Origin: Pseudomonas haemolytica
GTDB taxonomy: Bacteria; Pseudomonadota; Gammaproteobacteria; Pseudomonadales; Pseudomonadaceae
Reading direction: 5' to 3'
Assembly: GCF_009659625.1 (NCBI RefSeq)
Contig: NZ_VOIW01000002.1
Span: 372,001 to 436,000 of the forward strand
DNA length: 64,000 nucleotides
A model generated the notes under the pieces. That model had not been told where the DNA came from. It saw only the letters and a program-made list of their open reading frames with translations, and did not search any database. Numbering within the stretch: position 1 is the first letter of the stretch; the number at the start of each line of letters is the position of its first letter. The position numbers were made by a program, and so were the translations under genes. Of the stretch, positions 19,199 to 27,158 are shown in pieces.

Positions 19199-19289
19199 AT
19201 GTGGGAGGGGGCTTGCCCCCGATGAGGTAGTGTCAATCAATACATCTGTGACTGACCCACCGCCATCGGGGGCAAGCCCCCTCCCACAT
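19199..19289. repeat. Paired REP with diverged centre
   Basis: Outer arms of 26 bp (19199-19224 and 19264-19289) are exact reverse complements with the GTGGGAGGGGGCTTGC core. The central 39 bases keep only part of the symmetry seen at 18464-18554: the right side still reads GACTGACCCACCGCC while the left has drifted. It fills most of the 301-bp gap between RidA and the next gene. Confidence 0.92.
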
Positions 19290-19340
19290 TTTGATCTCAC
19301 TGCATCAGTGAGGTAGCTGTGCCTGGGAGCGCGTGCCAGG

Positions 19341-20273
19341 CTACCAGGTGCCCATCGCCAGGCTGTAGGGCGAAAACTCCGCGAGCTGCCACCGCAATGC
19401 CAAAGCTGCCGGACGACGGACCACGTGCTCCACCGTCACCGTCCACAAGCGCTGCGCGCCCTCGAACTCGGCCACTGGCGGCCCGCTGAGAATCAACGAT
19501 GTGCGCCCCGCCACTTGCAGCACGTCGCCGGTTTCAAAATCGACAAACAGCAACCCCGCTATCGGATTGGCGCGCAGGTTGCCGAGGGTGTTGAAAAACA
19601 GGTTGCCGGCAAAATCGGGGATGGTCAGCACGTTGCCTTCCACCCGCACAAACCCCGTGTTGCCGCCGCGATGGGAAACGTCCACCGAGCGTTCGCCGTG
19701 CTGGTCCACGTAGCTGGCGACGAAGAAGGTGTCGGCGTTGCGGATCAGCGTTTGGGCGGCGGCGTCCAGGCTGGTGCTGCACTCGGCTGTATCGCCAGGT
19801 TTGCGCGCAACCCCAGCAACGGGCCGCAGTTGGATGTACTTGGGGCAGTTGCCGAAGGTGTGCACCACATCAACCGCAAAGCCGTCATGATCAAGCGACC
19901 CGATCCGACCATTCATGCGGTTGCGACGTCGGGTATTGAGGTCGATGCCCAGCAAGCCAACAGACGCGCCACGAGTGACGCCAGCCGAGGCGGGATCGCT
20001 TTTGGACGGCAGGCTGTCGATCTGCAGCGCCTGTGGATCCGGTGAATGGGCAAACCCTGGCGCGCCCTCCAGCATGGTCGCCCAGGGAATACCCTGTTCG
20101 TCCACCACGCCCAGAATGAGGTAGGGCAACAACGGATAAAAATCACGATGCTGCTCGGGCAAATGATCACGAATGACCTTCGGCCCGATCATGGCCATGC
20201 GTTCGGCGACGCCTGCACTTTCCTGCAAGTGCCGTTCGCCGACATGCCAAGGGGATTGTTCGATCGAGTTCAT
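19341..20273 (-). CDS. Pyridoxamine 5'-phosphate oxidase-like FMN-binding protein
   Basis: This 310-residue protein has a flavin split-barrel domain in its C-terminal two thirds (TFFVASYVDQHGERSVDVSHRGGNTGFVRVEG...LTIPDFAGNLFFNTLGNLRANPIAGLLFVDFETGD), as in the PPOX/general stress FMN proteins. An N-terminal stretch (LPYLILGVVDEQGIPWATMLEGAPGF) is a second, related barrel. The reaction and substrate cannot be read. I chose the ATG at 20273 (MNSIEQ), preceded by AGAGGTGATCGCC, rather than the codon nine bases upstream. It runs on the same strand as the two LysR genes, 79 bp downstream of them. Confidence 0.75.
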   Translation of the reverse strand: MNSIEQSPWHVGERHLQESAGVAERMAMIGPKVIRDHLPEQHRDFYPLLPYLILGVVDEQGIPWATMLEGAPGFAHSPDPQALQIDSLPSKSDPASAGVTRGASVGLLGIDLNTRRRNRMNGRIGSLDHDGFAVDVVHTFGNCPKYIQLRPVAGVARKPGDTAECSTSLDAAAQTLIRNADTFFVASYVDQHGERSVDVSHRGGNTGFVRVEGNVLTIPDFAGNLFFNTLGNLRANPIAGLLFVDFETGDVLQVAGRTSLILSGPPVAEFEGAQRLWTVTVEHVVRRPAALALRWQLAEFSPYSLAMGTW

Positions 20274-20352
20274 GGCGATCACCTCTGGTTGGATAACCGA
20301 ATGCTGCGCCTACCCAACCCTGCAGAGAATGCCCACCCTGGGCAATCCACTA

Positions 20353-21237
20353 TTACGCCAACTGAAATGCCGGATGTTCACGCAACGCCGTGACGCAGTA
20401 GTCGACAAAACTGCGCACGCGCATCGGTGCATGGCGGCCTTCGCGGTAGACCACATGCACCGGCAGCGCCGGCAGCTCAAAGGCGGGTAAGACCCGGCGC
20501 AGATGGCCACTCATCAGGTGATCGTGAACCGGATAGCTCAGGCAACGAATCACCCCTGCCCCCTGCACAGCCGCATTGATAGCGCCCTGCACTGTGGCGC
20601 AACTCAGGCGTGGGCGGGTCTTGAGGATGTAGTGCGGGAAATCCCAATGCACCGCTTCGGCGTTGGCAATCAGATGATGTTGCTTGAGATCAGCCGGGTG
20701 CTGGGGCTCGCCCCTGGCCGCGAGATAATCCGGGCTGGCGCAGAGAACAGTGCGAACCTGCCCGACCTGCCGTGCGATCAGCGACGAGCTGGGCAACTCG
20801 CCCACCAGCACCGCGACGTCCAGCCCTTCTTCATGCAGGTTCGGGTAATAGTCTTGGTAGTGGGCAAAGAGACGTACAGCCGGGTAACGTTCCATATAGT
20901 CGGCCAGCAGCGGCGTCATCACGTAGCGGCTGAACAGCAACGGCAGGAACACCCGCAGGTTGCCCTGGGCCTGCCTATGCGAGCCATTAGCCGAGGCCTC
21001 GGCGGCGTCCACTGCCGCCAGCAGGCGCACGCAGTCGGCGAGATAGGCGTGGCCGGCGTCGGTCAGGTTGGCCCCGCGAGTGCTGCGTTGCAGCAACACC
21101 ACCCGCAGGCGCGCTTCCAGACGGGCAATTGCACGTACCAGGGTCGGGCCGGAGACTTGGGCCTGGCGCGCCGCACTGGCCAGGCTGGATTGCCCGGCCA
21201 GTGCGGCGAACAGTTGCATATCTCGATAACGTTCCAT
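20353..21237 (-). CDS. LysR-family transcriptional regulator
   Basis: This 294-residue protein has an N-terminal winged helix (MQLFAALAGQSSLASAARQAQVSGPTLVRAIARLEARLRVVLLQRSTRGANLTDAG) and a C-terminal substrate-binding domain of the LysR type. Compared with the canonical helix it reads GPTLVRAI in place of xPSxSRxI. The ATG at 21237 is chosen over a GTG at 21246. It begins 13 bp after another LysR gene, so the pair is probably one transcript. Target unknown; candidates are the adjacent GST or PPOX-like gene. Confidence 0.85.
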   Translation of the reverse strand: MERYRDMQLFAALAGQSSLASAARQAQVSGPTLVRAIARLEARLRVVLLQRSTRGANLTDAGHAYLADCVRLLAAVDAAEASANGSHRQAQGNLRVFLPLLFSRYVMTPLLADYMERYPAVRLFAHYQDYYPNLHEEGLDVAVLVGELPSSSLIARQVGQVRTVLCASPDYLAARGEPQHPADLKQHHLIANAEAVHWDFPHYILKTRPRLSCATVQGAINAAVQGAGVIRCLSYPVHDHLMSGHLRRVLPAFELPALPVHVVYREGRHAPMRVRSFVDYCVTALREHPAFQLA

Positions 21238-21250
21238 CAGGCGCACCGCT

Positions 21251-22174
21251 CTAGCAACCGCGCAACTTCAACGCCGGGTTCAGGGCCGCGTCCTGCCCGA
21301 GGCGATGGGCGAGGAAGTCCACAAAGGTAAGGACCTTGGCCGGCACCCGGCTACTTTTCTGGAACACCACCTGGATCGGCAGCGGCTCGGGTTCGAACGT
21401 CTCCAGCACAAGCTCCAACTCACCCGCCGCCACTGCCGCCGCGACCTGATACGACAGCACCCGCGTCATGCCCCAGCCCAGGCGTGCCAGGTTGATCGCG
21501 GCATTGTTAGCGGTGACTACCAGGCGCGGCTCAATGGGCACCGTCAGCGGCTGGCGGCCGTCGACAAAGGTCCATTCACTGACCAATTGGCTGGAGGACG
21601 CACTAACAATCTTCGCATCACGCAGCTGCTCAGGCCGCGAAGGCCGCCCATGCTGGTCGAGGTAACCCGGCGCTGCACACACCACCCGGCGCACTTCACC
21701 CACCTTGATCGCCTGCTGCCCCGGGTCGTGCAGATGGCCGATACGCACGGCCACATCGACGCCTTCATCGGTCATGTTGACCACGCGGTCGACCAGCAAC
21801 GCATTGATGTTCACCAGCGGAAACTGGTCGAGATAGGCCCCCAGCACCGGCGCCACGAACAGCTCGCCAAACAGCACCGGTGCAGTCACCGCCAAGTGCC
21901 CACAAGGGATCGAGTAACTGCCCGCCGCCGCTTCCTCGGCCTCGTCCAGTTCTGCGAGGATGCGTCGACAGTCTTCCAGGTAACGCTGGCCGGCTTCGGT
22001 CAGGTGCAGGCTGCGGGTGGTGCGCGCCAACAGTTGAGTGCCGATGCGTTGCTCCATCGCGGCAATCGCCCGGGTCACGCTGGGCGGCGACGTATTCAGG
22101 CGGCGTGCCGCGGCAGCGAAACCCTGCTCCTCGGCAACCGCCAGGAACACCTGCATTTCATGGAATCGGTCCAT
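21251..22174 (-). CDS. LysR-family transcriptional regulator
   Basis: This is a 307-residue LysR regulator with the canonical N-terminus MQVFLAVAEEQGFAAAARRLNTSPPSVTRAIAAMEQRIGTQLLARTTRSLHLTEAG and a two-lobed ligand-binding region after residue 90. AAGGGG lies seven bases before the ATG. It follows the GST gene by 13 bp on the same strand; regulators paired with a GST in this way often control that enzyme, but the effector is not evident. It is only moderately similar to its downstream LysR neighbour, so a recent duplication is unlikely. Confidence 0.87.
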   Translation of the reverse strand: MDRFHEMQVFLAVAEEQGFAAAARRLNTSPPSVTRAIAAMEQRIGTQLLARTTRSLHLTEAGQRYLEDCRRILAELDEAEEAAAGSYSIPCGHLAVTAPVLFGELFVAPVLGAYLDQFPLVNINALLVDRVVNMTDEGVDVAVRIGHLHDPGQQAIKVGEVRRVVCAAPGYLDQHGRPSRPEQLRDAKIVSASSSQLVSEWTFVDGRQPLTVPIEPRLVVTANNAAINLARLGWGMTRVLSYQVAAAVAAGELELVLETFEPEPLPIQVVFQKSSRVPAKVLTFVDFLAHRLGQDAALNPALKLRGC

Positions 22175-22187
22175 CGGCGCCCCTTGA

Positions 22188-22823
22188 TCATGACTGTGAT
22201 TGCAAACCGACCGCTGTGCGCGGCATGCCGACAAACCCTGGCAACGCTTCGATGCTGGCAAGCCAGGCGTGCACCTTAGGGTAGTCGGCCAGGGACACAT
22301 TGCCCTCCGGCGCATGGGCCACATAGGTGTAGAAGGCTATATCGGCGATGCTTGGTTGCGCACCGGCAAGGAAACGGTCTTGGTTCAGTTGCTGCTCCAA
22401 CAGTTTGAGCAAGGCATGGGACCGGTTGATCGCGGTGACAGTGTCAACGTCGGCACCAAACACCACGGCCAGTCGCGCAGCAGCCGGCCCAGCATGGAGT
22501 TGGCCTGCGGCGGCCGAAAGCCAGCGTTGTACCCGCGCCTGCCCGGCCGGGTCGCTTGGCAGCCATTGGCCGTTGCCGTAAGTGTTGGCGAGGTAAACCA
22601 GGATCGCGTTGGAGTCGGCCAACACGGTGCCGCCGTCGTCGATCACCGGTACCTGGCCGAAGCTGTTGAGGTGGGCAGTGAATTCCGGCGTTTTATGCGC
22701 ACCTTGCTTGAGGTCCACCAGGATAAATTCACTTGGCAGGCCCAGCAAAGACAGCATCAGCTCGACCCGATGGGAGTGGCCGGACAGTGGGAAACCGTAG
22801 AGTTTGATCGCAGACTGGGTCAT
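22188..22823 (-). CDS. Glutathione S-transferase
   Basis: This is a 211-residue two-domain GST. The thioredoxin-like N-terminal domain reads KLYGFPLSGHSHRVELMLSLLGL, with FGQVPVIDDGGTVLADSNAILVYLA containing the cis-Pro and the Asp-Ser pair that bind glutathione. The helical C-terminal domain includes FLAGAQPSIADIAFYTYVAHAP with the N-capping box. Ser14 in PLSGHSH could be the catalytic residue. The ATG at 22823 is preceded by CGGAGC. It heads the tandem LysR genes; substrate unknown. Confidence 0.87.
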   Translation of the reverse strand: MTQSAIKLYGFPLSGHSHRVELMLSLLGLPSEFILVDLKQGAHKTPEFTAHLNSFGQVPVIDDGGTVLADSNAILVYLANTYGNGQWLPSDPAGQARVQRWLSAAAGQLHAGPAAARLAVVFGADVDTVTAINRSHALLKLLEQQLNQDRFLAGAQPSIADIAFYTYVAHAPEGNVSLADYPKVHAWLASIEALPGFVGMPRTAVGLQSQS

Positions 22824-22927
22824 GAAAAGCTCCGAAAGAATGGGCGTCGACACCGCCATGTTCCACCCCTGCTTCATTGCGCGGAATGACCAGGATTTAC
22901 AATCCAGCATTTCACCTTGCGAAACAA

Positions 22928-23722
22928 TCAGGCCCGCTCTTGCAACCGATCACGCAAAAACCGATGGCTCTTGGAAAACAACCGCCGGTAGGTGAGCAGC
23001 ACCGCCCCTACCGTGCCCAGGGCCGACGCTGCGGCGATCAGGAACATGATCACGATCTGGTAGCGCACCGCGTCCACCGGGCTTTCCCCCGCCAACACCT
23101 GACCGGTCATCATGCCGGGCAGGCTGACGATACCCACCACGGTCATCTGGTTGAGCGTGGGGATCATCCCGGCACGCACGGCCTGGCGAATGGCTTCCTG
23201 GGCGGCTTCCCAGCGAGAACCGCCCAGCGCCAGGATCATCTCGATGGTGTTGCGGCCCGAGGTCAACTCCTGGGTCATGCGCTCTATACCCAGGGACACG
23301 CCGGTCAGGGTGTTGCCCAGGATCATGCCAAGGATCGGGATCGCATACTGTGGCTCGTACCACGGGTGGATACGGATCACCGCAAACAAGCCCACTGCGG
23401 TGACCAGCCATGAACTGCCCCACACCGACAGGATGCTGTCGACCCGCTGCCCACGGTAAGTACGCCGACCGCGCCCCGCCGCCGACAGGCCGGCGATCAG
23501 GGTCATGGCGCACATCAGCGGCAGCACCACGTACCAGTAGGCGAACTCGAACACCCAGCCGAGCAGGTAACCAATCGCCAACAATTGCACCACGGTGCGC
23601 ACGGCGGCCCACAGCAATTGGCGTTCCAGGCCCAGGCGCAACAGCAGCGACAGCGCACCGTTGATCAGGATCAGCGAGGCGGCGATGGCCATGTCCAGCG
23701 CCGTGAGGTCGTGGTAGTTCAT
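22928..23722 (-). CDS. fetB: ABC transporter permease, FetB/YbbM type
   Basis: This is a 264-residue membrane protein with six or seven hydrophobic segments. It contains the cytoplasmic coupling stretch GLSAAGRGRRTYRGQRVDSIL and the conserved GMILGNTLTGVSLGIERMTQEL...IEMILALGGSRWEAAQEAIRQAVRAGMIPTLNQMTVVGIVSLPGMMTGQVLAGESP, characteristic of FetB, the permease of the FetAB pair linked to iron homeostasis in E. coli. It starts inside the last codons of fetA (4-bp overlap). Confidence 0.85.
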   Translation of the reverse strand: MNYHDLTALDMAIAASLILINGALSLLLRLGLERQLLWAAVRTVVQLLAIGYLLGWVFEFAYWYVVLPLMCAMTLIAGLSAAGRGRRTYRGQRVDSILSVWGSSWLVTAVGLFAVIRIHPWYEPQYAIPILGMILGNTLTGVSLGIERMTQELTSGRNTIEMILALGGSRWEAAQEAIRQAVRAGMIPTLNQMTVVGIVSLPGMMTGQVLAGESPVDAVRYQIVIMFLIAAASALGTVGAVLLTYRRLFSKSHRFLRDRLQERA

Positions 23723-24396
23723 GGCCGGGCCGCACCGCTCAATACCCCGGCACTCATCTGCAGGTGGATCTCGCTCATGCGCCGCGCCTGCTCCAGATCA
23801 TGGGACACCCAGATATACGCACGGGCGTTATCAGCAGCGAACCAAGCGTTGATCAAGGCTTCGACATCGCGAGATGACGTGGGGTCGAGGGCGGCGGTCG
23901 GTTCATCGAGCAGCAGCACTTCGGGGTTGAGTTGCAAGGTGCGAATCAACGACGCCACCTGGGCTTCACCACCCGACAGATCGGCAGCGTTCTTGCCCAG
24001 GAACTCCTGGGTTTTACCGGCATGCTCCAGCAGTGCCGTGACCGCTGCCAAATCAAAGCGGCGCTGGCGCAGGGTCTTGAGGCTGAAAGGGAAACGCAGG
24101 TTGTCTTCCACCGTGCCCTCGATCAACGCCGGGCGCTGGGACAGATAGCTGATATGGCTGCGGTAATGGGGAATCTCGGTGTTGGCGATCGGCTGGCCAT
24201 TCCACAACACCTGCCCCGAGGTCGGCGCGTCCAGCAATGCCAGTGCACGCAGGAACACGCTTTTGCCAGAGCCGGATGAGCCGGTGATCGACACGCGGTC
24301 GGCGCGGTTCAGGCTGAAGTCCGTCGGTTGCAGCAAGAGCGTCTGCCGACGCTCATCCCGGCGCGTAAGGGCGTGGGTTTCTATCAGGGCGCTCAT
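23719..24396 (-). CDS. fetA: ABC transporter ATP-binding protein, FetA/YbbL type
   Basis: This 225-residue nucleotide-binding protein has Walker A GSSGSGKSV near residue 39, Q-loop LSQRPALIEG near 86, signature LSGGEAQVASLIR near 140, Walker B VLLLDEPTAALD near 160, and the H-loop WVSHD near 195. Size and pairing with the following permease by a 4-bp ATGA overlap match FetA. The pair probably exports or redistributes a metal or related solute; the direct substrate is not fixed by sequence. Confidence 0.85.
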   Translation of the reverse strand: MSALIETHALTRRDERRQTLLLQPTDFSLNRADRVSITGSSGSGKSVFLRALALLDAPTSGQVLWNGQPIANTEIPHYRSHISYLSQRPALIEGTVEDNLRFPFSLKTLRQRRFDLAAVTALLEHAGKTQEFLGKNAADLSGGEAQVASLIRTLQLNPEVLLLDEPTAALDPTSSRDVEALINAWFAADNARAYIWVSHDLEQARRMSEIHLQMSAGVLSGAARP

Positions 24397-24474
24397 GGAC
24401 GCGGTGTTCCTCTCAAGTCCGGTTGGGCGTCATGGTGAGGCATCCGCACTGGCGTTGAAACAGCGCAGTTCAAA

Positions 24475-24550
24475 ATATGGGAGGGGGCTTGCCCCCGATT
24501 GCGGTATATCAGCTCCACATGGGCTGACTGACACACAGCCATCGGGGCAT
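24475..24550. repeat. Degraded REP pair
   Basis: The left half keeps GGGAGGGGGCTTGCCCCCGAT; the right half has decayed to a remnant around GCCATCGGGGCATAAG. It lies upstream of fetA and downstream of the receiver-like gene. It accounts for much of the 288-bp space; nothing else is apparent there. Confidence 0.7.
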
Positions 24551-24684
24551 AAGTATCTACACAACATTAGGTTCAGCACCACGCCAAAACTGTGCAGATT
24601 CCCACGCCGCGACGGCGGTACATCAGCCAATGGCTCAAATCGCGAAGATCATGATCGCCACCCGCCTGACGCCCCGCGATACGA

Positions 24685-25206
24685 TCAACGCTTGGGAAAC
24701 AACCCAACAGCACATGCCACCACCGTCGGATCGCCCTGGTAGACCGCACGCTGGGTCATCGAAAGCTGGGGCATTCGGCCGTCCACGGCGCGCAGCATTG
24801 GCCGCTCAGCGGTCGGGGAACTGTGCGCCGGGTCGACAATTTCCATGCAGCGACGCAGGGAGTTGAAGTCTGGCGACTGTGACAACGACAGGTGCAAGGT
24901 CTGGCTCACCGATACCGACACCACCGAACGCTGCGCACATTGGCCGTCATAGATCAGCGTATGGCGGATCAACGGGTTGTCATGGCAGTACTTCAGCAGG
25001 TTGACCTGCCGCGAGTGCACCAGCGCGGTATTGATGATCAACAAGTCGAACGCTACGACGCCCGAGCGTGTCAGTGCCTGCAACTCGTCGAACGAACTCA
25101 ACGGGGCGATGCGGTGATAGCCCAGCTGGTTGAGCATTTTCTCGATCTTGATCCGTTGCAAAAGCTCTGCATCGGCAATCAGAAGGCGTAACGCTTTATT
25201 GGACAT
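24685..25206 (-). CDS. Degenerate response-regulator receiver protein
   Basis: This 173-residue protein has an N-terminal fold like a CheY receiver (LRLLIADAELLQRIKIEKMLNQLGY...VAFDLLIINTALV), but the usual acidic pair reads Asp12-Ala13-Glu14 and the phospho-acceptor Asp is Asn59. It should not be phosphorylated in the standard way. The C-terminal 90 residues match no output domain I recognise. I chose the ATG at 25206 (MSNKALR). It is divergent from the fimbrial chaperone at 25411, and two RcsB-like palindromes lie between them, so it may be part of the fimbrial regulon, perhaps as a decoy or partner of the RcsB/PvrR-like proteins. Confidence 0.7.
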   Translation of the reverse strand: MSNKALRLLIADAELLQRIKIEKMLNQLGYHRIAPLSSFDELQALTRSGVVAFDLLIINTALVHSRQVNLLKYCHDNPLIRHTLIYDGQCAQRSVVSVSVSQTLHLSLSQSPDFNSLRRCMEIVDPAHSSPTAERPMLRAVDGRMPQLSMTQRAVYQGDPTVVACAVGLFPKR

Positions 25207-25285
25207 AGGGTAAACCTGACAGTTGGGCATCAGCGTCGATCATTCAACGCTGAACAAATTAACCGTCAGGTGTGAAACATGACTT

Positions 25286-25299
25286 TAAGGCGATTCTGA
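25286..25299 (-). promoter_or_regulatory. Candidate RcsB-type box, copy 1
   Basis: On the minus strand this reads TCAGAATCGCCTTA, upstream of the receiver-like gene (ATG at 25206). With copy 2 it makes a 14-bp inverted repeat with one mismatch (25284-25297 against 25330-25343). Confidence 0.5.
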
Positions 25300-25327
25300 A
25301 ACGCCAATCCGGGGCACACCGCACTTT

Positions 25328-25341
25328 TAAGAATCGCCTCA
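25328..25341 (+). promoter_or_regulatory. Candidate RcsB-type box, copy 2
   Basis: TAAGAATCGCCTCA lies 69 bp upstream of the first fimbrial chaperone start. Compared with the enterobacterial RcsB box TAAGAATATTCCTA it shares the TAAGAAT half. It matches 12 of 14 positions of the copy before the fimbrin gene (35154-35167). Confidence 0.5.
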
Positions 25342-25410
25342 AAGCCCTCGCGCCGCCCGCCCCCTACCATGAGCTGCGTTCCCATACGCTGCCCTGGAAT
25401 TGTCGTGTTC

Positions 25411-26094
25411 ATGTTTCTACTCAGAATGGTGCTGTTGGCCTGCGGGCTGCTGGTGCTTGCGCCGCCACCTGCCGATGCGGCGCTGAAGATTGAAGGCACG
25501 CGCCTGATCTATTTCGGCCAGGACAAGGGCGCCGGTATCAGCGTGGTCAACCAGGCCACGCGGGAAGTGGTGGTGCAAACCTGGATCACCGGCGAGGACG
25601 ATTCAACCGACCGCACCGTGCCCTTTGCCGCCACCGAGCCGTTGGTACAACTGGGCGCCGGGGAGCATTACAAGCTGCGCATCCTGTATGCCGGTGAGGG
25701 CTTGCCCAGCGATCGTGAATCGCTGTTCTGGCTCAATATCATGGAAATCCCGCTCAAGCCGGATGACCCCAACAGCGTGCAGTTCGCGATCCGCCAACGG
25801 CTCAAGCTGTTCTATCGGCCACCCGCACTCCAGGGCGGCTCGGCCGAGGCGGTGCAGCAGTTGGTATGGAGCAGCGACGGGCGCACGGTGACGGTCAAAA
25901 ACCCCAGCGCCTTCCACCTGTCGCTGGTCAACCTGCGAACCGACAACCTGGCGCTCAGCGATTACCTGCTGCTCAAGCCCTATGAGCGCAAAACCCTGAC
26001 TGCACCAAGCGCATTGCCCAAGGGCACCACGCTCCATTTCACCGAAATCACCGATATCGGTTTACAAGCCCGTCATAGCACGGCGCTCAACTGA
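25411..26094 (+). CDS. Periplasmic fimbrial chaperone (PapD/CupD5-like)
   Basis: This roughly 227-residue exported protein has a signal peptide (MFLLRMVLLACGLLVLAPPPADA) followed by a two-domain immunoglobulin-like pilus chaperone. Family marks are GTRLIYFGQDKGAGISVVNQ, the conserved Arg in TRLIYF, LFWLNIMEIPLKP, and LQFAIRQRLKLFYRP-type sequence (VQFAIRQRLKLFYRP). It would stabilise subunits for delivery to the usher at 36756. I chose the ATG at 25411; in-frame starts at 25405 (GTG) and 25369 (ATG) are possible. The adhesin-like gene follows by 23 bp, and a second, related chaperone is encoded at 35930. Confidence 0.88.
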   Translation: MFLLRMVLLACGLLVLAPPPADAALKIEGTRLIYFGQDKGAGISVVNQATREVVVQTWITGEDDSTDRTVPFAATEPLVQLGAGEHYKLRILYAGEGLPSDRESLFWLNIMEIPLKPDDPNSVQFAIRQRLKLFYRPPALQGGSAEAVQQLVWSSDGRTVTVKNPSAFHLSLVNLRTDNLALSDYLLLKPYERKTLTAPSALPKGTTLHFTEITDIGLQARHSTALN

Positions 26095-26117
26095 TAAATC
26101 ACGGGGTATCTGTACCG

Positions 26118-27101
26118 ATGTCACTGACCAAACGCTATTTACCGCTTCTGGTGTGGGCCTGCGCGGTTTTGCCCGCCACCAGCCACGCGCTGGCCTGCCG
26201 CGAGGACGGCACTAACTCGATCATTACCCAGGAGGCGCTGGGCACGGCACTGGCAGTCGCGGCCGACGCGCCCAACGGCACCATCATTTGGGAATCCGGC
26301 CCGCGCTCGACCAATGTGATCTGCAAGGACGACTACCTCCACGGCCGTGAGGAAGTGTATTTCTACGTCAACCCGGCCAGCGTGAGTATCGGCACCGGGA
26401 TTCGCGTGGGCATTCGCTATAACAACCAACCGATTACCCAAAGCACCGGCAAGGTCGGTACCGGTTTTTTCTCCGATCGAGGCTGCAATTTGTCCAGCTG
26501 CGTGGGCTGGGACAAGGCGCGCTTCACCCTCAATTTCAGCGTGTTCATCGAGAAGTATGACCCCACGCCACCGAGCGGCCAGGCAAGCACCTTGACCTCT
26601 TACCGCGTGTTCCAGCTGGACGGCGTGCGCGGGCTCAACTCGCGACCTAACAGCAACTTCAACTATGTGGTCACCGGCATGAACGATATCCGCTTCGTGC
26701 CGTGCACCCCCGAACTGACGATCAGCCCCAGCGTGGTCAACTTCCCCACACCTTCGCGCAAGGCCGCGATCGGTGAAGTCGCCAGCAGCGCGAACTTCAG
26801 CCTGAACCTGCGCAAGGGCTGCGACACGCCCTATACCGTCAGCGCACGCTTTGCCACCACGCCGGGTGGCGGCAGTGTGAACAATGGCTTGCTGGTGCCG
26901 GACAACAACAGTTCAGTCGGCATCTCGCTGTCTCGTGCCGAGAGCCAGCAGCAACTGCCCTTCAACAACTGGTTCACGCTGCAAGAGCTGATGGGCCTGG
27001 GCCAGAGCCACGATGAATTTCGCGCCGACCTCAAGTGGCGCACCCTGCCGATTCCGGGTGCGTTCGACGCGGCCGTAGTGGTGGATATGTACTACAAATA
27101 G
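26118..27101 (+). CDS. Fimbrial tip adhesin-like subunit
   Basis: This 327-residue exported protein has a signal peptide (LLVWACAVLPATSHA). An N-terminal region to about residue 190 is rich in paired Cys (ACREDG, VICKDD, RGCNLSSCVGW), and a C-terminal pilin-type domain begins near FVPCTPELTISPSVVNFPTPS and ends DAAVVVDMYYK, the donor-strand exchange end of fimbrial subunits. The two-domain plan is that of a tip adhesin (CupD4/FimH-like). It is co-transcribed with the chaperone upstream. The receptor is unknown. Confidence 0.82.
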   Translation: MSLTKRYLPLLVWACAVLPATSHALACREDGTNSIITQEALGTALAVAADAPNGTIIWESGPRSTNVICKDDYLHGREEVYFYVNPASVSIGTGIRVGIRYNNQPITQSTGKVGTGFFSDRGCNLSSCVGWDKARFTLNFSVFIEKYDPTPPSGQASTLTSYRVFQLDGVRGLNSRPNSNFNYVVTGMNDIRFVPCTPELTISPSVVNFPTPSRKAAIGEVASSANFSLNLRKGCDTPYTVSARFATTPGGGSVNNGLLVPDNNSSVGISLSRAESQQQLPFNNWFTLQELMGLGQSHDEFRADLKWRTLPIPGAFDAAVVVDMYYK

Positions 27102-27109
27102 GTGATTTT

Positions 27110-27123
27110 TAAGGATCGTCTTA
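27110..27123 (+). promoter_or_regulatory. Candidate RcsB-type box, copy 3
   Basis: TAAGGATCGTCTTA lies 36 bp before the hybrid kinase start and eight bases after the adhesin stop. It is 13 of 14 identical to the copy at 35154-35167, with TAAG/CTTA symmetry. Confidence 0.55.
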
Positions 27124-27158
27124 TGCCACGGGCAAAGGCCGAGACGTAAAGTCTGCCG

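Noticed and set aside
18464..19289. CRISPR array
   Set aside because: The repeats are inverted REP pairs separated by a gene, with no regular direct repeat-spacer spacing.
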